NCBI GenBank assembly: GCA_938040055.1
Contig: CALHWY010000013.1
Coordinates: forward strand, 124,001-188,000
Reading direction: 5' to 3'
DNA: 64,000 nt
Origin: an uncultured Endomicrobiia bacterium
Lineage (GTDB): Bacteria; Elusimicrobiota; Endomicrobiia; Endomicrobiales; Endomicrobiaceae
A program made the position numbers and the translations under genes. Position 1 is the first letter of the stretch, and each line of letters opens with the position of its first letter. Below, piece by piece: positions 9,014-17,716 of the stretch. The notes under the pieces are model-generated. The model made no database searches. It was not told where the DNA came from and worked only from the letters and a program-made list of their open reading frames with translations.

Positions 9014-9595
9014 TTATCTTCTGCTTCCCGGCTTTACAGAACGGCTTCCTTCTTTGCACATAGGACAGTCTTCGGCCTTATAACTTTTAACTTCAAGACT
9101 CAGCAATGAAAATAACGGTACGCCGAAATCGGCCTTGCCGGCGCTTCTGTCGACTAAAGAAACGACTGCTACGGCTTCAGCTCCGTACTGCGAAAGCGCG
9201 GCAATGACTTCTTTCGTGGAAAGCCCCGTAGTAACGACGTCTTCCGCGACAATAATTTTTTCCCCTTTGGAAACGGAAAAACCTCTCCGCAGAGCCACTT
9301 TTCCGTCAACCCTTTCGGTAAACACCGCTCTTATTCCCAAAGCTCTGCCCGTTTCATGCCCTATAATCACTCCGCCCATCGCCGGCGAAACGACAGCTCC
9401 TGCTTCAATGCCGTTTTCTTTCAGCCGGACGGCAAGCGCCCGAGCCAGACGCGCGGCTTCTTCGGGGTGCTGAAGTATCAGAGCCGACTGAAAATATGTG
9501 TCCGAATGCAGTCCGCTGGAAAGCAGAAAATGCCCGTTTAACAAAGCGTTATTTTTTCTGAAAAGTTCTTTTATTTCTTCCTGCCGCATCCTCAT
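9014..9595 (-). CDS. pyrE: Orotate phosphoribosyltransferase
   Basis: The 193-residue enzyme joins orotate to PRPP to give OMP. IIVAEDVVTTGLSTKEVI (about residues 113-130) is the PRPP-binding signature, and GHFLLSSGLHSDTYFQ is the usual N-terminal substrate region. The C-terminus carries DCPMCKEG, seen in one bacterial PyrE subgroup. The ATG at 9595 overlaps the pyrF stop as TTATGA; a second in-frame ATG two codons on is a possible alternative start. It acts directly before PyrF in the pathway. Confidence 0.95.
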   Translation of the reverse strand: MRMRQEEIKELFRKNNALLNGHFLLSSGLHSDTYFQSALILQHPEEAARLARALAVRLKENGIEAGAVVSPAMGGVIIGHETGRALGIRAVFTERVDGKVALRRGFSVSKGEKIIVAEDVVTTGLSTKEVIAALSQYGAEAVAVVSLVDRSAGKADFGVPLFSLLSLEVKSYKAEDCPMCKEGSRSVKPGSRR

Positions 9596-10236
9596 AACCC
9601 CTTTATTGATTCGTAAATATCCTTTGCCGCTTTCGCGGGATCTTGCGCCTCAATGACAGGCCTGCCTATTACAATAAAATCCGCTCCGTCTTTGACAGCC
9701 GATTCGGGTGAAGCCACCCTTTTCTGGTCGTCGTCCGTTTTCGCCGGACGTATTCCCGGAGTAACGACCTCAAAATCTTTTCCGCATTCCTTTTTTATAA
9801 CGGATATTTCAAGCGGCGACGATATAACTCCGTCGACTCCGCAAGACTTTGCGAATTTCGCTCTTTTGATAACTTCCTCGGGATCGGCCGCCTGGCTGGT
9901 CAGAACGGTTACGGCCCAGAGTTTCGGCCTGTTTTCAACGCTTGCGGCAGCTTTCAGCATTTCCTCTCCTCCCGTTGAATGCAGAGTAAGACTGTAGACG
10001 CCGAGTTCCCTCGCTGACTCAACCGAACGCTTTACCGTTGCCGGAATGTCGTGAAATTTCATATCCAGAAAAACTTCTTTTCCGCTGTCTTTTATCATTT
10101 TTATTATATCTTTTCCCGACTGCAAAAATAATATGGGGCCTACTTTGAAAATATCTACGTATTCGCCGGTATATTCTATTATCTGCCCGGCCTTTTTTAA
10201 ATCATAAACGTCAAGAGCAAGAATAAGTTTTTTCAT
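9592..10236 (-). CDS. pyrF: Orotidine 5'-phosphate decarboxylase
   Basis: This is a (beta/alpha)8 enzyme that decarboxylates OMP to UMP. The conserved LDMKFHDIPATV holds the Asp-Lys-Asp catalytic network, and TPGIRPAKTDDDQKRV is the C-terminal phosphate-binding region. I choose the ATG at 10236 (MKKLILALDVYD), with GAGG about 11 bp upstream, giving 214 residues. The frame is open upstream to 10302, but that extension is unlike PyrF N-termini. Its stop overlaps the pyrE start. Confidence 0.94.
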   Translation of the reverse strand: MKKLILALDVYDLKKAGQIIEYTGEYVDIFKVGPILFLQSGKDIIKMIKDSGKEVFLDMKFHDIPATVKRSVESARELGVYSLTLHSTGGEEMLKAAASVENRPKLWAVTVLTSQAADPEEVIKRAKFAKSCGVDGVISSPLEISVIKKECGKDFEVVTPGIRPAKTDDDQKRVASPESAVKDGADFIVIGRPVIEAQDPAKAAKDIYESIKGL

Positions 10237-10335
10237 ATAAACAATGTCCTCTTCATTTTTAAAATTCTTCATTATTATTGCAAAATAATAATGAAACGGC
10301 AATTTTTCGGAAAATAAAAACGTTTCATTTATCCG

Positions 10336-11244
10336 TTACTTTATTAATTTTCCGACAATGCTTTCAGCCGACTTTATATTTTTTTCTTTCAGTATTTTTT
10401 CGATTTTGTCTATAATCTCCGTTAAAACGGCGGGTTCCACAAGGCTTGCGGTGCCCACGCTGACGGCAGCCGCTCCCGCAAGCATAAATTCAACCGCGTC
10501 TTCGCCCGTCATTATTCCGCCGCAACCCAAAATCGGTATTTTTACCGCCTGATAAGCGTCATAAACGCATCTCAGCGACATAGGCTTTATGCAGGCGCCC
10601 GAAAGACCGCCTTTAACCGTAGACAATTTAGGCCTGAAAGTTTTTATATCTACCGCCATCGCGGGAAAAGTGTTAGCGAGAGTAAGCGCGTCCGCTCCCG
10701 CCTTCTGCGCCGCCAGAGCGAGTTCCGCTATGTCGGTTACAAGCGGGGAAAGTTTGGCGATAACGGGAACTTTGCTTGCTTTCTTAACTTTTTTTATAAC
10801 TTCTGTCATCAGCGGCAAATCGTGGCAGACTATTTTCTTTTTTAAATTCGGGCAGGATAAATTCAGCTCAATGCCGTCTATTCCTTCGCATTTTCCCAAA
10901 ATTTTCACGGTATCGGCATATTCATTTGCAGCGGCTCCCGCCACGCTTACAATGACGGGAACTCCTATTTTTTTAAGACTCTCCAAAGGCTCGTCGGCAA
11001 AAGCCCTTACCCCTATATTCTGGAGACCTATCGTATTAAGCATCCCCGCTTCCACTTCCGCGATTCTTGGCTGCGGATTGCCGGGTCTGGGCTCAAGAGT
11101 TATCGTTTTTGTAATTATGGCGCCGAGCTTTTTTAAATTTACGAGATCTGCAAGCTCATAGCCGTATCCGAACGTTCCCGAAGCCGTAAGCACGGGATTT
11201 TTCAATTTTATCCCTGCGAAATTTACTCTTAAATCCGGTTTCAT
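10336..11244 (-). CDS. pyrD: Dihydroorotate dehydrogenase, catalytic subunit (class 1B)
   Basis: The 302-residue FMN protein oxidises dihydroorotate to orotate. It shows LKNPVLTASGTFGYG near the N-terminus, and ELNLSCPNLK at about residue 130 with the class 1 active-site cysteine. IPILGCGGIMTGEDAVEFML is the FMN phosphate site. Class 1B enzymes work with an iron-sulfur flavoprotein partner, PyrK, and pyrK is in the same operon. Unusually, the two partner genes are separated by the DpnI-like gene; pyrD starts with an ATGA overlap to it. Confidence 0.95.
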   Translation of the reverse strand: MKPDLRVNFAGIKLKNPVLTASGTFGYGYELADLVNLKKLGAIITKTITLEPRPGNPQPRIAEVEAGMLNTIGLQNIGVRAFADEPLESLKKIGVPVIVSVAGAAANEYADTVKILGKCEGIDGIELNLSCPNLKKKIVCHDLPLMTEVIKKVKKASKVPVIAKLSPLVTDIAELALAAQKAGADALTLANTFPAMAVDIKTFRPKLSTVKGGLSGACIKPMSLRCVYDAYQAVKIPILGCGGIMTGEDAVEFMLAGAAAVSVGTASLVEPAVLTEIIDKIEKILKEKNIKSAESIVGKLIK

Positions 11245-12014
11245 TTTAACTTATAAAATCCTTTTGAAACAAAATCCAGATATTTATTATCACGCAAAAG
11301 CTGCAACTTCTGCCTTATTTTTTCTTTTATGTGCTTATTTTCAGGATGTTTACGCGCCAAATCGCTCTCAAAATCATATAGTTCTTTTATTGAAAATTCT
11401 CTCTTTTTTAATAATTCAATACATTTAATAATATCCGTTATCCAGCTTTTTTTATTCGGATCGGAATATTGTTTTAAGAACAGTATCTTCTTCCATTTTA
11501 CGGCGACACTTCGCTTAAGGCATTCTTTATTGCCCCGCACATAATATATTTTACAGTTATCCGGTATATTTTTCGTCAAAATATTGCACCCGACCCAGTC
11601 GTGTCTGACAGCCGAAGGAGAAAGCCGTTTTCTTTCTTCTATCATACTTTCGCTGAAAACAAAACTCGGAACGGCGATAAAATCGGTCACGGATTTGGAA
11701 GAATAATCGTATTTTAAAAAGAAAAAATTAGGAAAAACTCCGTTGCGCAGCTTTTCCAGCATCGGTCGATAAGCGCCGGCCATAACTTTTGATCCCATTT
11801 TATTTTTCGAGCTTTTAAGTTCAAAATATTCATTGCACTTGTCATTCGCGCAGACAAAATCCAAAACTCTGGCATTATTTTTAGCCTTTTTTAAAAAACC
11901 CGAACAAAAAGGACAGAATATATTTTTTAAAGTCCATTCTTCGGACATTACTCTTATTTTTTGCGAAGGGTTCTTATAGCCGGCCGCAATATTTTGAACA
12001 AAAGATAAATTCAT
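11241..12014 (-). CDS. DpnI-like methyl-directed restriction endonuclease
   Basis: The 257-residue product matches my memory of DpnI along its whole length. Near the N-terminus it has WTLKNIFCPFCSGFL; the catalytic part runs ARVLDFVCANDKCNEYFELK. Asp52, Glu65 and Lys67 fit the PD-(D/E)xK site, and Cys34, Cys37, Cys55 and Cys60 fit the zinc site. NFFFLKYDYSSK and HDWVGCNI are further matches, and the C-terminal winged helix has ELYDFESDL and NKHIKEKIRQKLQLLRDNK. DpnI cuts GATC only when the adenine is methylated and needs no partner methyltransferase. The gene overlaps pyrK and pyrD by 4 bp on each side, so it is translated as part of the pyr operon. By eye it is more AT- and Lys/Asn-rich than its neighbours, which suggests transfer. 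Cleavage specificity is inferred, not shown. Confidence 0.88.
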   Translation of the reverse strand: MNLSFVQNIAAGYKNPSQKIRVMSEEWTLKNIFCPFCSGFLKKAKNNARVLDFVCANDKCNEYFELKSSKNKMGSKVMAGAYRPMLEKLRNGVFPNFFFLKYDYSSKSVTDFIAVPSFVFSESMIEERKRLSPSAVRHDWVGCNILTKNIPDNCKIYYVRGNKECLKRSVAVKWKKILFLKQYSDPNKKSWITDIIKCIELLKKREFSIKELYDFESDLARKHPENKHIKEKIRQKLQLLRDNKYLDFVSKGFYKLK

Positions 12015-12766
12015 CGGAGTTCGACTTCCTCTATTTTAAAAACAGGGCCTTCTTTGCAGGTCATTTTATAGCGCCCGTTTATTTTTACCGCGCAGCCCTG
12101 GCAGCTTCCTATACCGCAGGCCATCTTTTCTTCAAGAGAAACAAAACCTCCGGCTCCCTTGCTTTTGGCGATATCAATGACTTTTTTCAGCATCGGCGTC
12201 GGGCCGCAGGAGTAAACCGTGTCCGTGTTTTTCAGTTTCTTTTCCAGAACATCCGTTATAAAGCCTTTATGCCCTTTTGATCCGTCTTCGGTCGAAATTG
12301 AGATTTTCCATCCCAGCTTTCTGAACTTATCAAGGCAAAGCAAATCTTTTCCAGAGCGCGCGCCGTAATAGAGAGTCCCTTTAGTTTTAAGTTTTGCGGC
12401 CAGATAATGAACCGACGCTATCCCGGTGCCCCCTGCAACTATTACGGGCAGAGAACCGTTTTTCTGTTTAAGTTCGTATCCTTTTCCGAGCGGCCCCAGC
12501 ATTTTTATCTCTCCGGTTTTGATTTCGGACAAAATCTTGGTTCCCTTGCCGGCAATCTTGTAGAGAAAAGATATTTTGCCGTTTTTTGCGTCATGCACGC
12601 TTATGGGACGGCGCAGAAAAACGCCCGGAACCGATATCATAAAAAACTGTCCCGGACGGCATTGTTTAGACATAACACCGTCTTTAACCGTCAATTCGAA
12701 ATAATCCGCGCAAAGCCTGTTATTTGATATTATTAAGCAGTTTTTATCCCGTCTTTCAGCGACCAA
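12011..12766 (-). CDS. pyrK: Dihydroorotate dehydrogenase electron-transfer subunit
   Basis: PyrK carries FAD and a [2Fe-2S] cluster and passes electrons from PyrD to NAD+. RPGQFFMISVPG and LRRPISVHDA form the FAD-binding part, VIVAGGTGIASVHYLA the NAD(P) part, and MACGIGSCQGCAVKINGRY followed by MTC gives the cluster pattern C-x4-C-x2-C-x11-C near the C-terminus. The start is a TTG at 12766 with a GGGGGAA stretch upstream, so the gene overlaps the end of pyrC by 34 bp. It ends in an ATGA overlap with the DpnI-like gene. Confidence 0.93.
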   Translation of the reverse strand: MVAERRDKNCLIISNNRLCADYFELTVKDGVMSKQCRPGQFFMISVPGVFLRRPISVHDAKNGKISFLYKIAGKGTKILSEIKTGEIKMLGPLGKGYELKQKNGSLPVIVAGGTGIASVHYLAAKLKTKGTLYYGARSGKDLLCLDKFRKLGWKISISTEDGSKGHKGFITDVLEKKLKNTDTVYSCGPTPMLKKVIDIAKSKGAGGFVSLEEKMACGIGSCQGCAVKINGRYKMTCKEGPVFKIEEVELR

Positions 12767-14022
12767 ACTATTTCCCCCGCTACTATAGTCATAAAGGCTC
12801 CGCCTTTAAATTTTCTTCCTATAAAAGGCGAATTCTTGCTTTTTGAAATTATGCTTTCTTTCGTGAATTCATATTCATAATCCGTATCTATCACGGTTAT
12901 GTCGGCAATGTTTCCTTCTTTTAATGTTCCTCTTGCCTCAAGATTGAAAATTTTCGCCGGATTTACGGTCATTTTCGCAACGGCGTCGTTTAAACTTAAA
13001 ACTTTCGTATCCACGAGCTCGTTGAGCACAAGGCTCAGCATTGTTTCAAATCCTATTATCCCGAACGGAGTCAGATCGAATTCCCTGCTTTTTTCTTCCT
13101 GCGTATGGGGAGCGTGATCGGTCGCGATACAGTCTATCGTTCCGTCGGCCAAACCCGCTTTTACGGCTTCAACATCTCTTTTTTCCCTCAGCGGAGGATT
13201 CATTTTCGTATTAGCGTCATAAACCTTTACTATATCGTCGGTAAGAGTAAAATAATGAGGGCAGGTTTCCGCAGTCACGTTTATGCCTTTTTTCTTAGCC
13301 TGTCTGACAAGTTCGACCGAACCTTCCGTTGACACATGCGCTATGTGAAGGTATCCTCCGGTAAGTTCCGCAAGCATAATGTCGCGGCTGACCATAACTT
13401 CTTCGGCCTGTCTCGGAATTCCTCTCAAGCCCAGTATCATTGAATTTTTTCCTTCGTTCATGACGCCGTTTCTGCTCAGTTCTTTGTCTTCGCTGTGGGA
13501 AATGACCGGAAGTTTGAACATTTTCGTATATTCCAGAGTGCGGCGCATTATCTGCGAATTGGACACGGGAAGCCCGTCGTCGCTTACTGCGACTATTCCG
13601 GCCTTTTTTAACACTCCTATTTCGGAAAGTTCCTCGCCTTTTGAACCTTTTGTGGCGCAGCCTATAGGGAAAACGTTTACAGCTCCTTCTTTCTGGGCTT
13701 TTAATAAAATAAATTCCACGGTCGGAGCATTGTCTATGACCGGCTTTGTGTTCGGCATACAAAAAACCGTGGTTATTCCGCCTTTTGCGGCGGACCTTGT
13801 CCCGGTAAAAATAGTCTCCTTTCCTTCCTGTCCCGGTTCTCTTAAATGCGAGTGTACGTCTATAAGACCCGGAACCGCTATTTTTCCCGTTCCGTTTATT
13901 ATTTTGTCTGCGGGCGCGGAAAGCTTTGAAACTATTCTACCGCCCTCGGCAAACAAATCTTCGACGGAATCTTTTTTGCCGCCCGGATCAACTACTCTGA
14001 CATTTTTAATTTGAAGCCGCAT
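12733..14022 (-). CDS. pyrC: Dihydroorotase (class I)
   Basis: The 429-residue metal-dependent amidohydrolase closes carbamoyl-aspartate to dihydroorotate. PGLIDVHSHLREPGQ contains the HxH metal ligands, HIAHVSTEGSVELV and TCPHYFTLTDD further histidines, and IATDHAPHTQEEK the catalytic aspartate. The length is typical for class I. The ATG at 14022 is preceded by AGGTGA and overlaps the pyrB stop by 17 bp, a common coupling of the ATCase and dihydroorotase genes. Confidence 0.95.
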   Translation of the reverse strand: MRLQIKNVRVVDPGGKKDSVEDLFAEGGRIVSKLSAPADKIINGTGKIAVPGLIDVHSHLREPGQEGKETIFTGTRSAAKGGITTVFCMPNTKPVIDNAPTVEFILLKAQKEGAVNVFPIGCATKGSKGEELSEIGVLKKAGIVAVSDDGLPVSNSQIMRRTLEYTKMFKLPVISHSEDKELSRNGVMNEGKNSMILGLRGIPRQAEEVMVSRDIMLAELTGGYLHIAHVSTEGSVELVRQAKKKGINVTAETCPHYFTLTDDIVKVYDANTKMNPPLREKRDVEAVKAGLADGTIDCIATDHAPHTQEEKSREFDLTPFGIIGFETMLSLVLNELVDTKVLSLNDAVAKMTVNPAKIFNLEARGTLKEGNIADITVIDTDYEYEFTKESIISKSKNSPFIGRKFKGGAFMTIVAGEIVWSLKDGIKTA

Positions 14023-14950
14023 TTTTTTTCACCTTTGTTGGTTTTAAAAGATAGAGAACAGCCATTCTGACGGCGATGCCGTTTGTTACCTGCTCGTTTA
14101 TCACCGCCGCCGGACTGTCGGCGACGTCGGAAGAGATTTCTATCCCCCTGTTCATGGGTCCCGGATGCATGACCAAAACCCCGGGTTTCGCTTTGGCAAG
14201 CCTGTCTTTTGTGAGCTGGTAAAGTTCCACATATTCGTGCACCGAAGGAAAAAGATTTTCCTGCTGGCGTTCAAGCTGTATTCTTAAAATATTGACTATA
14301 TCAGCTTCTTTTATCGCTTCGTCAAGATTATAGTACACTTTAACTCCGAGGCTGTCCAAACCGGGAGGAATCAAAGTCGGAGGACCGGCCACCGCGACTT
14401 CGGCGCCCATTTTCGTCAACGCCCATATGTTCGATTTCGCTACTCTCGAATGCAGAATATCGCCCACAAGAAGCACCCTTAAACCTTCTATTCTTTTTTT
14501 CTTTTCATACATCGTATACAGATCAAGAAGACCCTGCGTGGGATGCTCGTGGAAACCGTCTCCGGCATTTATTATGGAAGCGTTAAGATTTCTGGCCAGA
14601 ATGTCGGGAGCGCCAGCCATGGAATGTCTGATTATTATATAATCTGCTTTCATCGCTTCCATGGTTTTTCCGGTGTCTATAAGACTTTCGCCTTTCACCA
14701 CGCTTGAAGTGCTTACGGCAATGTTTACCACGTCAGCCGATAATCTTTTTGCGGCAATTTCGAATGAAGTTCTGGTTCTGGTGGAAGGTTCATAAAACAA
14801 TGTTACTGCGGTTTTGCCTATTAAGGTCGGCGCTTTTTTAACCGATCTTGTAAAGAGACTTTTGAAAGGTTTTACGGAGTCCAGTATGGTTTGCAGCTCT
14901 TTTCTATCCAAATGTTCCAAACCAAGCAAATCTTTGCGGTTAAGAGACAT
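14006..14950 (-). CDS. pyrB: Aspartate carbamoyltransferase, catalytic chain
   Basis: The 314-residue enzyme makes carbamoyl-aspartate, the committed pyrimidine step. FYEPSTRTRTSFEIAAKRL (about residues 54-72) is the carbamoyl-phosphate site, HEHPTQGLLDLYTM and VMHPGPMNRGIEI the other conserved blocks. No pyrI regulatory-chain gene follows, so regulation may resemble Gram-positive or dihydroorotase-linked enzymes. AAGGA lies 7 bp before the ATG. It sits 15 bp after pyrR. Confidence 0.96.
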   Translation of the reverse strand: MSLNRKDLLGLEHLDRKELQTILDSVKPFKSLFTRSVKKAPTLIGKTAVTLFYEPSTRTRTSFEIAAKRLSADVVNIAVSTSSVVKGESLIDTGKTMEAMKADYIIIRHSMAGAPDILARNLNASIINAGDGFHEHPTQGLLDLYTMYEKKKRIEGLRVLLVGDILHSRVAKSNIWALTKMGAEVAVAGPPTLIPPGLDSLGVKVYYNLDEAIKEADIVNILRIQLERQQENLFPSVHEYVELYQLTKDRLAKAKPGVLVMHPGPMNRGIEISSDVADSPAAVINEQVTNGIAVRMAVLYLLKPTKVKKNAASN

Positions 14951-14965
14951 AAATCATTCCTTTTA

Positions 14966-15499
14966 TTATTTGATGGTTATGACTTTATCTTCTCCGTCCG
15001 TTTCCCTGCATTTCACTTTAATGTTTTCTTTGCTGGGATATTTCACTCCGACATATTTGGCTTCTATGGGCAGTTCTCTGAAACCTCTGTCGACAAGAAC
15101 AGCAAGCTGTATGGAACGCGGTCTGCCGAAATCCATAAGAACGTCAAGAGCCGCCCTGACGGTTCTTCCCGTATAAAGAACGTCGTCCACAAGAATAATA
15201 TTTTTCCGGCTTATGTCAAAAGGTATTACCGTGTCTTTTATCAATGGCATGTCCGAGCCGAAGTCGTCAAGATCATCTCTGTACAGCGTTATATCAAGCG
15301 TTCCGAAAGGAATTTTTTTTCCGTCAATTCCCGAAATATCGGCTATTTCGGAAAGAATTCTTCCGGCTATGCAGACGCCTTTATTGTGTATCCCGACTAT
15401 GGCAAGATCTTCGCAGCATTTGTTATTTTTAATAATTTCGTTTGAAATCTTTTCTACGGCTTTACGGAAAGATTCCGCGGTTAATATAACTTCCGACAT
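14966..15499 (-). CDS. pyrR: PyrR: pyrimidine operon attenuator / uracil phosphoribosyltransferase
   Basis: The 177-residue protein is of the PyrR family, which binds UMP and mRNA to control attenuation and often has uracil phosphoribosyltransferase activity. IILVDDVLYTGRTVRAALD is the PRPP loop, and LVDRGFRELPIEAKYVGVKYP is typical of PyrR. It directly precedes pyrB, as in many bacteria. Only one base separates it from purE, and the operon's leader is short, so I see no room for a PyrR-bound attenuator next to it. Either the target is elsewhere or the protein acts mainly as an enzyme here. Confidence 0.93.
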   Translation of the reverse strand: MSEVILTAESFRKAVEKISNEIIKNNKCCEDLAIVGIHNKGVCIAGRILSEIADISGIDGKKIPFGTLDITLYRDDLDDFGSDMPLIKDTVIPFDISRKNIILVDDVLYTGRTVRAALDVLMDFGRPRSIQLAVLVDRGFRELPIEAKYVGVKYPSKENIKVKCRETDGEDKVITIK

Positions 15500-15500
15500 A

Positions 15501-16034
15501 TTATTTTTTCATATCCTCTGTATATTTTTCTATTCCTTTTTCCCTGAGTTTAAGATCTTCTTTCACGACGGATTGCGCCTGTTTTTGTTTGTATGCGGCA
15601 AGTTTTTCTTTTAACGCGCCGTCCGATAAAGAGATTATCTGCGCCGCAAGCACCGCGGCATTTACCGCTCCGGCTTTGCCCAGCGCGACGCATCCCACGG
15701 GAACGCCTTTGGGCATCTGGACTATGGCAAACAGAGCGTCCATGCCGGCAAGATTTTTTCCTTCCATAGGAACGCCTATGACGGGCAGAACGGTTTCCGC
15801 GGCGATAACGCCGGGAAGAGCCGCCGCCATGCCGGCGCCGGCTATAAAGACTTTCGCGCCGGCGTTTTCGGCGTCTTTTACGCATTGTTTTAAATGTTCG
15901 GTCGTCCTGTGCGCCGAGGCGATATTGATGCTATACGACAAACCGAATTCCTTAAGAGTTTTCACGGTTTCATTGATAACGGGCAGATCCGAGCCGGATC
16001 CCGCTATTATCGCGACGTCAACTCCGTTTCGCAT
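15501..16034 (-). CDS. purE: N5-carboxyaminoimidazole ribonucleotide mutase (PurE)
   Basis: The product shows GSGSDLPVINETVKTLKEFG, NIASAHRTTEHL and FIAGAGMAAALPGVIAAE, followed by MDALFAIVQMPKGVPV, which fits PurE of the class I type. Class I enzymes rearrange N5-CAIR to CAIR and normally need PurK; no purK is in the window. At 177 residues it has a longer charged C-terminal tail than usual (about 160). It overlaps purD by 17 bp and is followed by pyrR after one base: this is the join between the purine and pyrimidine blocks. Confidence 0.92.
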   Translation of the reverse strand: MRNGVDVAIIAGSGSDLPVINETVKTLKEFGLSYSINIASAHRTTEHLKQCVKDAENAGAKVFIAGAGMAAALPGVIAAETVLPVIGVPMEGKNLAGMDALFAIVQMPKGVPVGCVALGKAGAVNAAVLAAQIISLSDGALKEKLAAYKQKQAQSVVKEDLKLREKGIEKYTEDMKK

Positions 16035-17373
16035 TTAAAGCCCTCCAGGCAATATCTTTTCTGAAATGCATATTTTTAAACGATATTTTATTTACTTCGG
16101 AATAAACTTTATCAACGGCATTTCTTATATCGCTTCCTATTGAAGTTACGGCCAAAACTCTGCCGCCCGACGTAACAACTTTATGGGGAACGGATTCCGC
16201 AGTTACTCTGTTTAAAAGTTCCGTACCATAACACTCTTCTCTTTTCATTTTTTCAGGAGCGAAAACAGGCTTGGTGCCGGCATGAAAAATATAAGTATTT
16301 TCATCAAGGTTTTGATCCAGCCCCGATATTTCAAAGCCCGATTCGAATTTTCCCGGATATCCGCCCGAAGCCAAAACCACGCAGACGGCGGTTTTATTTT
16401 TCCACTTCATTTCAATGCCGGAAAGTTTTTTATCGAGTATCGCAAGACAGATATCCGAAAGATCGGTGTCAAGAAGAGGCAAAACGGCCTGCGTTTCGGG
16501 ATCGCCGAAACGGCAGTTAAACTCCAAAACATAAGGCTCGCCGGCATTCATAATAATGCCTATATACAAAACGCCTTTATATTCCAAACCTTCTTTTCCG
16601 ATGCCTTCCATAACTTTTTTTATTATCTTATCTTCAACTTTTTTATTCAGTTCTTCATCCGCCAAAGGCGCTGGGGCATAAGCGCCCATTCCGCCGGTGT
16701 TAGGGCCTTCGTCATTATCGTTTATCCTTTTATGATCCTGCGAAGCGGGCATTATGGAATAAGAAACGCCGTCGGTAAAAATCAAATAAGACAGTTCGGG
16801 GCCGTCTATATATTCTTCAATAAGGATATTCGTTCCGGCTTCGCCGAGCACTTTCTCCGTCATAATCGCGTTAACGGCTTCTACGGCATCCCGCCTGCCG
16901 TTGCACATATATACTCCCTTGCCCGCGGCAAGCCCGTCGGCCTTTACCACTATTTTTTTATCCGTTTCCCAAGTTTCAAGGAATTTCAAAGCATCGCGGG
17001 AATTTGAAAATTTCTCAAAACGCGCGGTGGGAACGCCGTATTTACTCATAAACTCTTTCGAAAATATCTTGCTTGATTCAAGCATAGCCGCCCGCTTGGA
17101 AGGCCCTATTATTTTTAAACCCTTGTCCTGGAAAAAATCGGCTATGCCTTCGGCCAAAGGAATCTCGGGCCCTACAAAAGTAAAATCTATGCCCTCGTCT
17201 TCGGCAAATCCGGCAAGTTTTTCAAAATCTTTTACGCCGATATTTACATTTACGGCATCCGACAAAGTTCCCCCGTTGCCGGGCGCGCAATATACTTTAA
17301 CTTTAGGGTTTTTGGCAAAAGTATGACATAGCGCATGTTCTCTTCCGCCGGATCCTATAACTAAAACTTTCAT
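16018..17373 (-). CDS. purD: Phosphoribosylamine-glycine ligase (GAR synthetase)
   Basis: The 451-residue ATP-grasp enzyme couples phosphoribosylamine and glycine. MKVLVIGSGGREHALCHTF is the N-terminal domain signature, IVVKADGLAAGKGVY the ATP-binding loop, and LEFNCRFGDPETQAVLPLL (about residue 283 on) the metal and nucleotide site. It is slightly longer than the usual 420-430 residues because of a C-terminal extension that overlaps the purE start. The upstream neighbour is a small membrane-protein gene 11 bp away. Confidence 0.95.
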   Translation of the reverse strand: MKVLVIGSGGREHALCHTFAKNPKVKVYCAPGNGGTLSDAVNVNIGVKDFEKLAGFAEDEGIDFTFVGPEIPLAEGIADFFQDKGLKIIGPSKRAAMLESSKIFSKEFMSKYGVPTARFEKFSNSRDALKFLETWETDKKIVVKADGLAAGKGVYMCNGRRDAVEAVNAIMTEKVLGEAGTNILIEEYIDGPELSYLIFTDGVSYSIMPASQDHKRINDNDEGPNTGGMGAYAPAPLADEELNKKVEDKIIKKVMEGIGKEGLEYKGVLYIGIIMNAGEPYVLEFNCRFGDPETQAVLPLLDTDLSDICLAILDKKLSGIEMKWKNKTAVCVVLASGGYPGKFESGFEISGLDQNLDENTYIFHAGTKPVFAPEKMKREECYGTELLNRVTAESVPHKVVTSGGRVLAVTSIGSDIRNAVDKVYSEVNKISFKNMHFRKDIAWRALNAKRS

Positions 17374-17384
17374 CCGATCCCCGA

Positions 17385-17696
17385 TTAGAAAATATATTTG
17401 TCAAAAAATTTTACTATTATCATAAACATTACGAAAGCCGCTATCATAGTTACAATCATCGCTTTCCAGTTTTGATTTATCACGACGGAAATCCTGCTGC
17501 CGCCGCTTTTTCTTTCGCGGATTTCAAAAGCGTACCTGCTGCGGATTTCTTTGCTCAGATCCGCATACTCGGTAAAATCTTCGCAGGAGTCGTTTTCAGT
17601 CATCCATTTTCTCTTGACCATACAAAAGATTCTTCCGTTTCCGTTTTCATCCAAACTGTTATCGCCTTGAAATAAACAATTAATGCAATAACCCAT
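17385..17696 (-). CDS. Small Cys-containing protein with C-terminal membrane anchor
   Basis: I do not recognise a family with certainty. The 103-residue product begins MGYCINCLFQ and has further cysteines at about residues 25 and 38 (GRIFCMVKRKWM, NDSCEDFTEY). This C-x2-C / C / C layout suggests a small zinc or iron-sulfur knuckle. Residues 79-98 (MIVTMIAAFVMFMIIVKFFD) form one membrane segment at the C-terminus. It lies 20 bp after purQ and 11 bp before purD, so it is expressed with the nucleotide genes. Its role is unknown. Confidence 0.6.
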   Translation of the reverse strand: MGYCINCLFQGDNSLDENGNGRIFCMVKRKWMTENDSCEDFTEYADLSKEIRSRYAFEIRERKSGGSRISVVINQNWKAMIVTMIAAFVMFMIIVKFFDKYIF

Positions 17697-17716
17697 AATT
17701 CCGCCTTTTGAATAAA

